NCBI GenBank assembly: GCA_041689205.1
Contig: JBDNGQ010000176.1
Span: forward strand, 1 to 64,000
DNA length: 64,000 nucleotides
Direction: 5' to 3'
From: JAVVEG01 sp041689205
Lineage (GTDB): Bacteria; Pseudomonadota; Gammaproteobacteria; Pseudomonadales; Pseudohongiellaceae
Of the stretch, positions 34,653-42,400 are shown one piece after another. The notes under the pieces are model-generated. The model was not told the DNA's origin, did not search any database, and saw nothing but the letters and a program-made list of their open reading frames with translations. The position numbers and the translations under genes are program-made. The first letter of the stretch is position 1. Every line of letters starts with the position of its first letter.

Positions 34653-35264
34653 ATGCTGGCTTCACTTATTTATACGCCTGTGGAAATTTTACTGAACCAG
34701 TTACTGGCTCAGGATCCGGCCGCTGCTGCGAAGTTGCAGGAGCTCTGCCCACCTGACTCTCAGCCGGTTGTATCCCTGGTCTGCACCACGACTCCAAAAT
34801 GGCAGCTGCATCTGCTGCTGGATGGTTCTCGTCTGCAATTGCGTTCAGTCTATGACGGTCCGGTAGCTGCCAGCGTCAGTGCAAGTGCTTCGGCCTTCAT
34901 ACGCCTGGTGAGCGCAGAAAATACCCGCACAGCCTTGTTCAGCCCCGATATTGTGCTGGCGGGTGATACCCATCTGGTTCAGGCGCTGTTTGAAACTTTG
35001 CGCAACCTGGATTTTGACTGGGAATATTATATGGAGTCAGTCACCGGCGGAGTCCTTACTCATCAGTTGAGCAAGGCCGTCGATTCCGCCAGACAGTGGT
35101 CGGGGGAATTCACGGATTCCATGCGCAGTAATCTGCAGGAGTATCTGCACGAAGAAAGCGGGCTGCTGCCGCAGCAAAGCGAACTGGAAGAATTTTATAC
35201 CGGGGTCGATGAGTTGCGTCTGCGTCTTGATCGGCTCGAAGCCCGTCTGCAACGATTGCTTTAA
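34653..35264 (+). CDS. ubiJ: Ubiquinone biosynthesis accessory factor UbiJ (SCP2 domain)
   Basis: Lipid-binding organiser of the soluble ubiquinone-synthesis complex. It has 203 residues. The N-terminal SCP2-type domain (about 15-110) shows AFIRLVSAE and DIVLAGDTHLVQAL. The helical/coiled-coil tail (about 140-203) ends LRLRLDRLEARLQRLL. It starts three bases after the ubiE stop. In many relatives ubiB follows directly; here a 5-kb block separates them, so ubiJ and ubiB can no longer be one simple unit. Confidence 0.93.
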   Translation: MLASLIYTPVEILLNQLLAQDPAAAAKLQELCPPDSQPVVSLVCTTTPKWQLHLLLDGSRLQLRSVYDGPVAASVSASASAFIRLVSAENTRTALFSPDIVLAGDTHLVQALFETLRNLDFDWEYYMESVTGGVLTHQLSKAVDSARQWSGEFTDSMRSNLQEYLHEESGLLPQQSELEEFYTGVDELRLRLDRLEARLQRLL

Positions 35265-35288
35265 AACGGACCTGGTTCAGCTTTAAGT

Positions 35289-35822
35289 TCAGTTCGACGC
35301 GTTGACTTTTGATGCATCACTCTGCCGTTCAACCCGGAGTTGTCTGATGGCCAGCATAAAATCTCCCTGCTTTGCATCGGCCAGCATCAAGCCGATCTGG
35401 TTTACCCTGGAGGTATCAAGCTCAGCAGCATTCGCCACCCGCCGGCCTCTCAGCCTGGGCACAAAAGCAGTGCTCGGAATACGAACTGTTTCCCACACAC
35501 CCGTGGTGGCGAATTCTGCGTGGTAATTAATGCCTTCCGGGCTATCCTGGCGACGCAGAATAAGTTTGTAGCGTCGGCCATCGCCCTTTATTTCCAAAAG
35601 AAAATCAACATCCGGTTCCAGATCCGGTTCAAATGGCTTACAACGTACTGACGCGAAACCAGCATTGTTCTGCACCTCGAGCCTGCCTTCAAACACAGCA
35701 TAAGACTCAGGATGACCACGTAACCGACTGAGTGAGGCGCCGCCCATGACGTTGTCATCAACAGCAAACCAGTCGACTCCCGCGCTCGGGATGCTGAAAT
35801 CGAATAGTGTTCTGGACGACAT
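35289..35822 (-). CDS. CIA30-domain (complex I intermediate-associated protein 30-like) protein
   Basis: Protein of 177 residues made of one CIA30/NDUFAF1-like beta-sandwich. The family pattern includes DWFAVDDNVMGGASLSRL near 17-34, FEGRLEVQNNAGFASVRCKP near 44-63, YKLILRRQ near 86, WETVRIPSTAFVPRLRGRRV near 112-131, and INQIGLMLAD-type strands near the end. No signal peptide is seen. Eukaryotic homologues assist complex I assembly; bacterial functions are not established. Convergent with ubiJ with only 24 bp between. It opens the accessory block that splits ubiJ from ubiB. Confidence 0.82.
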   Translation of the reverse strand: MSSRTLFDFSIPSAGVDWFAVDDNVMGGASLSRLRGHPESYAVFEGRLEVQNNAGFASVRCKPFEPDLEPDVDFLLEIKGDGRRYKLILRRQDSPEGINYHAEFATTGVWETVRIPSTAFVPRLRGRRVANAAELDTSRVNQIGLMLADAKQGDFMLAIRQLRVERQSDASKVNASN

Positions 35823-35959
35823 ATCCGTGCACTCCTTAAAAATTCAGTAGAAAGCCAATGTAACACTGATATTGATTATAAGCGTTTGCAAAAGAAAGCT
35901 GCTGTCAAAATCTGCTAAGAACAAGATTTTGTAAAATCAGGTCAATAAAAACAAGCATG

Positions 35960-35991
35960 AAAAAAGGCGCCTCCCCGAGGGCAGGCGCCTT
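35960..35991 (-). terminator. Intrinsic terminator after the fasciclin gene
   Basis: AAGGCGCCT (35964-35972) pairs with AGGCGCCTT (35983-35991) with a 10-base loop. On the minus strand it is followed by a T run. It lies 48 bp after the fasciclin stop. The remaining part of the gap to the CIA30 gene (35823-35959) shows no gene. Confidence 0.8.
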
Positions 35992-36038
35992 CTTGTTCGA
36001 GCTTCCCGATAGAAACTATCGAGAAAATTCAGCCCTGA

Positions 36039-36524
36039 TCAGTTTGGCATCACAACAGTATCAATCACGTGTATCACGCCATTGCTGGTTTCGATGTCAG
36101 CAGCAATTACAGTAGCGTTGTTTACCATAACGCCATTAGTAGCATTTATCGCAAGTGTGCCACCTTGAACAGTTTCTACATCAGCAGTTTTACCGGCAAT
36201 ATCAGCAGCCATTATTTTTCCTGGCACTACGTGGTAAGTCAGCACTGCAACCAGCGTCTCCAGATTTTCTGGCTTCAACAGGTTCTCAACAGTTCCTGCT
36301 GGCAGCTTTGCAAAAGCTGCATCATTCGGTGCAAATACAGTGAATGGACCTGGGCCTTTCAGTGTATCGACCAGTCCCGCCGCCTGCACAGCAGCGACCA
36401 GAGTATTGAACTGTCCAGCAGCTACAGCCGTATCAACGATATCCGCAGCTTTAGCATTCAGAGCAGCGAACATTAATGGCATAGCGATAATTACAGACGC
36501 AACTTTAAGGCTTAATAATCTCAT
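36039..36524 (-). CDS. Secreted fasciclin (FAS1)-domain protein
   Basis: Protein of 161 residues with a clear signal peptide (1-26, ending NAKA-A) and one FAS1 domain. The domain shows DIVDTAVAAGQFNTLVAAVQ near 28-47, the H1 box GPFTVFAPNDAAFAKLP near 58-74, the YH motif LTYHVVPGKI near 95-104, and the H2 strand GVIHVIDTVVMPN at the end. FAS1 proteins mediate adhesion or bind lipids and are exported; bacterial ones are often under stress sigma control. Good AGGAG site before the ATG. Divergent from an FAD oxidoreductase, both with similar ECF-like promoters. Confidence 0.93.
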   Translation of the reverse strand: MRLLSLKVASVIIAMPLMFAALNAKAADIVDTAVAAGQFNTLVAAVQAAGLVDTLKGPGPFTVFAPNDAAFAKLPAGTVENLLKPENLETLVAVLTYHVVPGKIMAADIAGKTADVETVQGGTLAINATNGVMVNNATVIAADIETSNGVIHVIDTVVMPN

Positions 36525-36583
36525 GGAAACTCCTGGGGGGAAAAATTAGAATTAATTGGGCTTGAATTTATGTTACGAAGGCT

Positions 36584-36611
36584 GATACGACTGACCGGTT
36601 TAACAGGATCA
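36584..36611 (-). promoter_or_regulatory. ECF-like promoter for the fasciclin gene
   Basis: On the minus strand TGATCC (36606-36611), exactly 16 bp, then CGTATC (36584-36589) resembles the promoters used by RpoE/ChrR-type (ECF11) sigma factors. It lies 60 bp upstream of the fasciclin start. The consensus is from memory; no sigma of that group is in this window. Confidence 0.5.
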
Positions 36612-36656
36612 CAAATTTTTTTAAAATTTTTCCCTTACATTAAGATCGCTAAGCAC

Positions 36657-36684
36657 AGATCTATATGCTGGCTGAAAGCGTATT
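36657..36684 (+). promoter_or_regulatory. ECF-like promoter for the FAD oxidoreductase gene
   Basis: AGATCT (36657-36662), exactly 16 bp, then CGTATT (36679-36684), 24 bp before the ATG. It shares the GATC core, spacer and CGTAT with the divergent fasciclin promoter, so the two genes probably answer to one sigma factor. Confidence 0.45.
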
Positions 36685-36708
36685 ATTGCCAGATGACGTG
36701 GAGACAGC

Positions 36709-37692
36709 ATGCAGCAGGATATTAATGTAGCAATTATCGGCGCGGGCATATCTGGTCTTTCCTGTGCGACTACTCTGCGTAATTCAGGTATTAACGTCAC
36801 CGTGTTTGAGAAGGGCCGTGGCATCTCAGGGCGAATGAGCACCCGGCGTGGTGCCAACTGGCAGTGCGACCATGGCGCGCAATACTTCACTGCTAGCGAT
36901 GCGGGTTTCCGAGCCGAAGTACAGCGATGGCAGCAGGCCGGTGCAGCATGTCTGTGGCAACCACGGATGCATGTTTTTGGCGGCAGCTCCGGGCACCGTT
37001 CCGATGCATCTGTGGAACGCTATGTCGGAACCCCGGCAATGACTTCACCTGGCCATCTTCTGGCTGCCAGTCTGGACGTGCAGAAAGGGAGGCAGATCAG
37101 TAGTATCGAACAGAAAGCAGATGGCTGGCATCTTGCAACGCTTAATGCAAGCGCTCCCGAGCGTAAATTTACTGCTGTGATTCTTGCGATGCCTGCACCA
37201 CAGGCCGCAGCTCTGTTAAATGAGCCAGCACTCGAGATGGCTGAACAGGCCAAGTCAGTCACCATGCGTGCCTGTCATGCATTAATGCTGGCGTACGACT
37301 CTCCCCTGGAGCTTCCGTTCGATGCCGCGTTTGTTAATGACGGCCCCTTGCGCTGGGTAGCAAGGGACAACAGCAAGCCGGGCCGCAATGGCAGGGAGAC
37401 ATGGCTATTGCACGCCAGCGCGGAATGGAGCGAGCAACATGTCGAACACAGCGCTAAGGAGATTGCCGCGCTGCTGCTGCCAGCATTCTGTGCGCTGGGT
37501 GCCAGCCTGCCTCAGTCATGGACAGCACACCGATGGCGTTATGCCGATAGCGAAGCAGCGCAGACTATTGGCAGTATCTGGAACGCAGAGCAACGACTGG
37601 GAATCTGTGGTGACTGGCTGCACGGCGGAAAAGTAGAGGGGGCATGGTTGAGTGGCCGTCATCTGGCAATGCAGTTGCTGGCTGAAACTTAA
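36709..37692 (+). CDS. NAD/FAD-dependent oxidoreductase, renalase-like (COG3380 type)
   Basis: Flavoprotein of 327 residues. The N-terminal dinucleotide-binding motif is IIGAGISGLSCATTL (8-22), then VFEKGRGISGRMSTRR near 31-46 and CDHGAQYFTA near 53-62, the pattern of the bacterial renalase-like family of amine-oxidase folds. The C-terminal FAD site is LGICGDWLHGGKVEGAWLSG near 299-318. Substrate unknown; close families act on dihydronicotinamide isomers or are simply light- and stress-induced. GGAGA precedes the ATG. Its divergent promoter pairing with the fasciclin gene suggests an oxidative or singlet-oxygen type stress response, an inference. Confidence 0.85.
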   Translation: MQQDINVAIIGAGISGLSCATTLRNSGINVTVFEKGRGISGRMSTRRGANWQCDHGAQYFTASDAGFRAEVQRWQQAGAACLWQPRMHVFGGSSGHRSDASVERYVGTPAMTSPGHLLAASLDVQKGRQISSIEQKADGWHLATLNASAPERKFTAVILAMPAPQAAALLNEPALEMAEQAKSVTMRACHALMLAYDSPLELPFDAAFVNDGPLRWVARDNSKPGRNGRETWLLHASAEWSEQHVEHSAKEIAALLLPAFCALGASLPQSWTAHRWRYADSEAAQTIGSIWNAEQRLGICGDWLHGGKVEGAWLSGRHLAMQLLAET

Positions 37693-37846
37693 GGGATTCA
37701 ATCACAGACAGCCGTTTAAAATCCGGATAGCTCTGATGAAGCAAGTTGTGACAAATTGACGCAGAACCCATAAAGCCCTTGTGTTCAACAAATAGATGAC
37801 GATAATCGATTGTGTAGCATTTGGTAACAACAGGAGCGGGTTTGTA

Positions 37847-38320
37847 ATGAATAGATCTGACGGTATCACTCTGGCATCAGCCGCAGCAGCGTTGATGATG
37901 ACCTCTGCCATATTATCTGCAGCAGCCGTCGCCGATGAGGCGAACCCCGTAAAAGTCAGTCAATGTCAGGGACTTGGCCAGAACAGCAGTGGCGACGGCC
38001 TTGTTAGCATCAGCAGCGGCCACGAAATGTTATCAAAAAGTTTATGTGAACGCCTTGGCGGAACCCAGTCGGGCAGCATTGCACTTGCACCAGCGACACA
38101 GCTCAATCCCGAGGCAAATCCGCAGGCTGTCCAGGTGGCTTATTGCAATGATCTATTTACGTGCAACGGATTCAGCGCCTGCAAAGGTAATGGCAATGCC
38201 AACTGCGCCGGCAAAAACAGCTGTCACGGCATCGGCTTTGTGGGTATCAGCAGCAGCGATCTGAAGCTGTCACAACAGTTGTGCGAAAAACTTGGCGGAG
38301 CGGTCCTATCCTCTTTATAA
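37847..38320 (+). CDS. bufA: Bufferin-type Cys-rich secreted precursor peptide (BufA-like)
   Basis: Small exported protein of 157 residues with a signal peptide (about 1-29, ending AAAVA-D). The mature part has eight cysteines (40, 67, 100, 106, 112, 120, 126, 146). The segment 100-126 (CNDLFTCNGFSACKGNGNANC...) matches the CNG/CKG pattern of bufferin precursors. A C-x-G-x-G ... ISS ... LCExLGG motif occurs twice (40-72 and 126-151), so this copy appears internally duplicated. The neighbours are the DUF692 MNIO enzyme and its DUF2063 partner, which modify cysteines in known bufferins. Probable role: periplasmic metal (copper or similar) sequestration. AGGAG lies ten bases before the ATG; the frame is open to 37796. 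Confidence 0.8.
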   Translation: MNRSDGITLASAAAALMMTSAILSAAAVADEANPVKVSQCQGLGQNSSGDGLVSISSGHEMLSKSLCERLGGTQSGSIALAPATQLNPEANPQAVQVAYCNDLFTCNGFSACKGNGNANCAGKNSCHGIGFVGISSSDLKLSQQLCEKLGGAVLSSL

Positions 38321-38381
38321 CCTTCTCTAAACAGGCTTTTAAAACCTGTTTATTGATAAGCATGGAGAAACCTGGAAAACT

Positions 38382-39359
38382 TTGCCTCTAATCAGCTCAG
38401 AAAACTCACTTTCACCAGAAACCCCCGCCATGCTCGGTTACGGTCTTGGGCTTCGCAGCACGCATTACGAGTATTTATTAAAACATTTGTCTTCTGCCAC
38501 CAGGTTGCCCACCGTCGACTGGTTTGAAGTCATCACCGAAAACTACCTCGCTGCTGGAGGCAGGCCCCGCGCTATCCTGCGCAAAGTGCGCGAACACTAT
38601 CCGATAGTGCTGCACGGACTTTCCTTCAATATCGGCACCGATGAACCTGCCGATTTCAACTATCTCGATCAGTTAAAAGCGCTGATCCGTGAACTTGAAC
38701 CAGCCTGGGTATCTGACCATATCTGCTGGACCGGCCTGCACGGACGCACTTCTCATGACCTGCTGCCCATCGCCTACAACCAGCAGACTCTGGCCAGTTG
38801 CGCCGCCAAGGTGAGTCAGATTCAGGATTATCTGCAGCAGCAGGTGGTTCTTGAAAATCCTTCAACCTATTTGCAGTTCCGAGCCAGCGATATGCCTGAA
38901 GCAGAGTTCATCAATGGCCTGGTGAACGCAACCGGCTGTGGCATTCTGCTGGATATCAACAATATCTATGTCAGCGGTTTCAATCTGGGTTTTAACCCCC
39001 GCCAGTATATTGACAGCCTGCAGCCATCCTCGATTCGTCAGTTTCATCTGGCCGGGCACACCAATAATGGCAACCATATTATCGATACCCACGATCATCC
39101 GGTTTGCGATGAGGTCTGGGAGTTGTATCGCTATGCCTGCCAGCGCTTTGGTCCGACAGCAACATTGCTGGAGCGCGATGATCATATTCCTGAGTTCCCT
39201 GAGCTGTTGCTGGAGCTGGAGATGGCTCGAACTGTGCAGGAGTCTGTTTCCAAGGAGTCTGTTTTCAAGGAGCCAATTTTGAAAGAGTCTCTTTCCAAAG
39301 AGCCGGTTTTGAAAGAGCCGGCGTTGAACCAATCAGCAAACAGCCCGGATCAGCAATGA
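38382..39359 (+). CDS. bufB: DUF692 multinuclear non-heme iron oxygenase (BufB-like)
   Basis: MNIO-family enzyme that oxidatively modifies cysteines of a precursor peptide. It has 325 residues with a TIM-barrel fold. Candidate iron ligands are visible along it: DWFEVITENYL near 47, LHGLSFNIG near 77, SDHICWTG near 109, VLENPSTYL near 152, GILLDINNIYVSG near 187, FHLAGHT near 225, and IDTHDH near 235. The C-terminal tail (about residues 287-316) is not part of the barrel: it is six 5-residue repeats of the type ExxxK. The TTG start has a weak ribosome site; the next ATG (38430) would remove 16 residues. It overlaps the DUF2063 gene by four bases (ATGA). Confidence 0.88.
   Translation: MPLISSENSLSPETPAMLGYGLGLRSTHYEYLLKHLSSATRLPTVDWFEVITENYLAAGGRPRAILRKVREHYPIVLHGLSFNIGTDEPADFNYLDQLKALIRELEPAWVSDHICWTGLHGRTSHDLLPIAYNQQTLASCAAKVSQIQDYLQQQVVLENPSTYLQFRASDMPEAEFINGLVNATGCGILLDINNIYVSGFNLGFNPRQYIDSLQPSSIRQFHLAGHTNNGNHIIDTHDHPVCDEVWELYRYACQRFGPTATLLERDDHIPEFPELLLELEMARTVQESVSKESVFKEPILKESLSKEPVLKEPALNQSANSPDQQ
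39240..39329 (+). repeat. 15-bp tandem repeat (six units) in the MNIO gene tail
   Basis: Six in-frame 15-bp units of the form GAGTCTGTTTCCAAG run from 39240 to 39329 and encode ESVSK, ESVFK, EPILK, ESLSK, EPVLK and EPALN. Units differ by a few substitutions, so the array is not recent, but its length could vary between strains. Confidence 0.9.
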
Positions 39360-40213
39360 CGGAATGGCGAGAGCAGCAACAGCAATTCTGGGACTGGATT
39401 ACCCGCCCCCAGGATCTAAGCGACAGCAGCGCGGCAATAGATGAATTATTTGCCCCGCATACCGGCCTGTCTAAAGTTGAAGCGCTCGCGATTTACAACA
39501 ATGCCTTTCACCAGCGACTGATCCAGATCGCCAGCGAAATGTATCCCATTTTGTATAACACGCTGGGACAGGACGTGTTCACAAAGTTGTGGCTGGGCTA
39601 TCTAAGCACTAATCTGCCACGCCCCGGCGCGATGAGTAATATGACGGATAAGCTGCTTGATTATGTCATTGCGGATGAGCAATTCGGCGCCCTACCCGCA
39701 TTGCATGACATTGTGCGCGTAGAAACACTGATGATCGAATTGTTTGATCGTGCCGATGAACCGATCTGGACTATTGCGCAATTGCAGGCACTGCCTGCAG
39801 ATGACTGGGCAGCGATGGCCTGGCAGCCCCGCCACGACTGGGCCTTGTTAAGCAGCCACTTCAATCTCCAGCAGTACTGGCAACAAATGCACACCCATAT
39901 TGAAACCGACGCAGAGGCCGGCAGCGCCAGCTTCGGGGTAGCACCAGCAGAGCCGAATAATTCAAATTTCAAATTACATTATTTGTTGCGCCGTCATCAG
40001 CATCGCATGCAGTTTCAAAGCATCAGTGAGGCGCTAGCGGTATTCCTGCAGGCAATACAGGAAAATCTGTGCTTTGCCGACATCTGTGTTCGGTTGACAG
40101 AACAGTTTCCCACAGACGATATTCCGCCATTGAGCCTGTCACTGCTGCTGCAGACGGTTGAGCTTGAATTGCTGCATGCAGAGCCAGCCAGTCTTGTTGC
40201 TGTAAGGCGTTAA
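39356..40213 (+). CDS. bufC: DUF2063 (NGO1945-like) MNIO partner protein (BufC-like)
   Basis: Protein of 285 residues with a DUF2063 N-terminal domain: LSKVEALAIYNNAFHQRLIQ near 37-56 and MYPILYNTLGQDVFTKLWLGYL near 61-82 are its conserved helices. The second half (about 165-285) is a helical wing, and LHYLLRRHQHRMQFQ lies near 204. DUF2063 proteins bind the precursor peptide and deliver it to the DUF692 enzyme. The start overlaps the MNIO stop (ATGA), a strong sign of a working pair. It ends 55 bp before ubiB. Confidence 0.88.
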   Translation: MTEWREQQQQFWDWITRPQDLSDSSAAIDELFAPHTGLSKVEALAIYNNAFHQRLIQIASEMYPILYNTLGQDVFTKLWLGYLSTNLPRPGAMSNMTDKLLDYVIADEQFGALPALHDIVRVETLMIELFDRADEPIWTIAQLQALPADDWAAMAWQPRHDWALLSSHFNLQQYWQQMHTHIETDAEAGSASFGVAPAEPNNSNFKLHYLLRRHQHRMQFQSISEALAVFLQAIQENLCFADICVRLTEQFPTDDIPPLSLSLLLQTVELELLHAEPASLVAVRR

Positions 40214-40226
40214 TGCTATCTTTGCC

Positions 40227-40242
40227 GGCCTTTGTAAAGGCC
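40227..40242. repeat. Perfect palindrome between bufC and ubiB
   Basis: GGCCTTTGTAAAGGCC marks the right edge of the accessory block, just before ubiB. No T-tract follows. It may be an operator or a weak transcript boundary. Confidence 0.35.
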
Positions 40243-40268
40243 TGTAAACACGACAAATGGCATAATCC

Positions 40269-41921
40269 GTGTCCCATCTGCCCAGACTTCTGAAAATCCT
40301 CAGCATCATTGCCAAATACCGGCTCGACCAGGTTTCGGTGCTGACGCAGGCATCGCCTGCACTGCGCCTGATCATAGCTGCTGTGGGTGTGCGCTGGATT
40401 GGCGATCCGGTGCGCAAGCTGGATCCGAATAAACGTCTGCGGCTGGCACTGGAAGAACTCGGACCCATTTACATTAAACTCGGCCAATTGCTGTCCACCC
40501 GCCGGGATTTCCTGCCGATCGCACTGGTGGATGAACTACAGGGCCTGCAGGATAAAGTGCCACCGTTTCTGAGCCCGTCAATTCACGACCTTGTTGCCCA
40601 GGCACTGGGGCGTCCCTGGCATGAAATATTCAGCACTCTGCGAACCGAAGCTCTGGCCTCAGCGTCTGTGGCCCAGGTGCATTGCGCTACCCTGCTCAAT
40701 GGCGATGAAGTAGTCGTCAAGGTATTGAGACCCGGCATCCAGCAGACTATCAATCAGGATCTCAAGGTGCTGCACTGGCTGGCACGGATGATCGAAAAAT
40801 ACCTGCCGGATGGACCACGGTTGCGGCCATGCGAGGTTGTCGCTGACTATGAAGGCATTATCCTGGACGAGCTGAATCTGCTGATGGAGGGCGCCAATGC
40901 TACGCAGCTGCGACGTAATTTTGAATCCTCTCCACTGCTCTATGTGCCAAAAATATACTGGGATTATTCCCGGCAGAATCTGCTGGTTGTCGAACGTATT
41001 TACGGCATTCCCGTTGCCGATGTAGCTGCGTTGCGGGCCAGTAATGTCGATCTGAAGAGACTGGCTGAAATCGGAGTCGACATATTCTTCACCCAGGTTT
41101 TTGAACACAGCTTCTTTCATGCCGACATGCATCCCGGCAATATATTCGTCAATGCGGACAACCCGGACCGGCCACGGTACATCGCCATCGACTGCGCCAT
41201 CATCGGTTCACTCAGCCGCGAAGATCAGCAGTACCTGGCGCGCAATCTGCTGGCTATCTTCAAACGCGATTACCGCAAAGTGGCCCAGCTGCATGTTGAG
41301 TCCGGCTGGGTACCTCCCGATACCAGCATCCCGCAGTTTGAGTCTGCGATGCGTTCGGTATGTGAACCGATATTTGAAAAGCCCTTGAAAGATATTTCTT
41401 TTGGCGTGCTGCTGGTTCAGCTGTTCCGTACTGCCGGACGCTTTAATATGCAGGTGCAGCCCTCGCTGGTTCTGCTGCAGAAGACCCTGCTCAATGTGGA
41501 AGGTCTGGGCCGTGAACTGTATCCTGAACTGGATCTGTGGACGACTGCGCTGCCTTACCTGGAAAATTGGAACAAAAAGCGGCTGCAGCCGAAAACTGTG
41601 TTCAACGCACTTAAAGAAAATGTTCCGGACTGGATAGAACAACTGCCCCATCTTCCGCAATTGTGGCTCGATTCGATGGCCCAGCAGGGGCAGCAGCAAA
41701 AGCAGATGCTGCAAATAACCCAGGAGCTGCATCAACTGCAGACCCAGCAACAGCAACTGCGTAAAACCCGCAGCCGACAGAAACTGATACTCGGTCTGCT
41801 GGCACTGGTGTTAGCTCTGGCTTTGACAAACCCTCAGCTCAATGGCTGGCTCCTGAGCCTGCCAATTCCCAGCCTGGTACTAGGCGGACTGGGTGTTTAT
41901 CTTTTGTGTTTCAGGCGTTGA
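40269..41921 (+). CDS. ubiB: Ubiquinone biosynthesis regulatory protein kinase UbiB
   Basis: Atypical ABC1/ADCK-family kinase-like ATPase needed for ubiquinone synthesis at the inner membrane. It has 550 residues. The family KxGQ motif YIKLGQLLSTRRDFLP lies near 66-81, the Ala-rich nucleotide loop LASASVAQVH near 128-137, the invariant Lys in EVVVKVLRPG near 146-155, and HADMHPGNIF near 285-294. Two C-terminal membrane helices (about 502-520 and 526-546) close the protein. GTG start. It is followed at 31 bp by hisI. The promoter is unclear because ubiE-ubiJ lie 5 kb upstream. Confidence 0.96.
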   Translation: MSHLPRLLKILSIIAKYRLDQVSVLTQASPALRLIIAAVGVRWIGDPVRKLDPNKRLRLALEELGPIYIKLGQLLSTRRDFLPIALVDELQGLQDKVPPFLSPSIHDLVAQALGRPWHEIFSTLRTEALASASVAQVHCATLLNGDEVVVKVLRPGIQQTINQDLKVLHWLARMIEKYLPDGPRLRPCEVVADYEGIILDELNLLMEGANATQLRRNFESSPLLYVPKIYWDYSRQNLLVVERIYGIPVADVAALRASNVDLKRLAEIGVDIFFTQVFEHSFFHADMHPGNIFVNADNPDRPRYIAIDCAIIGSLSREDQQYLARNLLAIFKRDYRKVAQLHVESGWVPPDTSIPQFESAMRSVCEPIFEKPLKDISFGVLLVQLFRTAGRFNMQVQPSLVLLQKTLLNVEGLGRELYPELDLWTTALPYLENWNKKRLQPKTVFNALKENVPDWIEQLPHLPQLWLDSMAQQGQQQKQMLQITQELHQLQTQQQQLRKTRSRQKLILGLLALVLALALTNPQLNGWLLSLPIPSLVLGGLGVYLLCFRR

Positions 41922-41952
41922 AAGAGGATACTGAGCGCCCGATGGAGCCGTC

Positions 41953-42348
41953 ATGACAACAGCCTGGTTAGAACAGATTAAGTGGGATGAAGACGGACTG
42001 GTGCCGGTCATTACCCAGGACTTTAAGAGCAGGCGTATACTCACGCTGGCGTGGTTGAACCGCGAGGCTCTGAGTCTGGCTGCCGAGGAGCAGCGGGCTG
42101 TGTACTGGTCACGATCGCGCAAAAAAATATGGCGAAAAGGCCAAGAATCCGGTCATATACAAAAGCTTCATGATATTTATCTGGATTGTGATGGCGACGC
42201 GGTGTGTTTTTCTGTCGAACAGGTAGGTGGCATAGCGTGCCATACCGGTCGTGAAAGCTGTTTTTATCGGAAACTGGTTGGGCCGCAGTGGCAGACAATT
42301 GATCCGGTGCTGAAAGACCCGGCAGTTATCTATCAAAGCCTGTTATAA
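41953..42348 (+). CDS. hisI: Phosphoribosyl-AMP cyclohydrolase HisI
   Basis: Third step of histidine synthesis, opening the adenine ring of PR-AMP. Monofunctional, 131 residues, with WDEDGLVPVITQDF near 11-24, LTLAWLNREAL near 32-42, and YWSRSRKKIWRKGQESGHIQ near 51-70. Metal ligands are in LDCDGDAVCFSVEQVGGIACHTGRESCFYR near 78-107, with the Asp pair and conserved cysteines. It is next to hisE and separate from the main his operon, as in Pseudomonas. Confidence 0.97.
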   Translation: MTTAWLEQIKWDEDGLVPVITQDFKSRRILTLAWLNREALSLAAEEQRAVYWSRSRKKIWRKGQESGHIQKLHDIYLDCDGDAVCFSVEQVGGIACHTGRESCFYRKLVGPQWQTIDPVLKDPAVIYQSLL

Positions 42349-42400
42349 GAGCCAGGATTCCAAACAAGTTTAGACTGCGAAGAGAATTAAGGACCGGACC

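Noticed and set aside
39240..39329. CRISPR-like array
   Set aside because: The repeat is 15 bp, tandem without spacers, and in frame within a coding region. No CRISPR array was seen in the window.
40227..40266. A ubiB promoter using CATAAT at 40261-40266
   Set aside because: It would start transcription inside the ubiB coding sequence, and no -35 element is at a proper distance.
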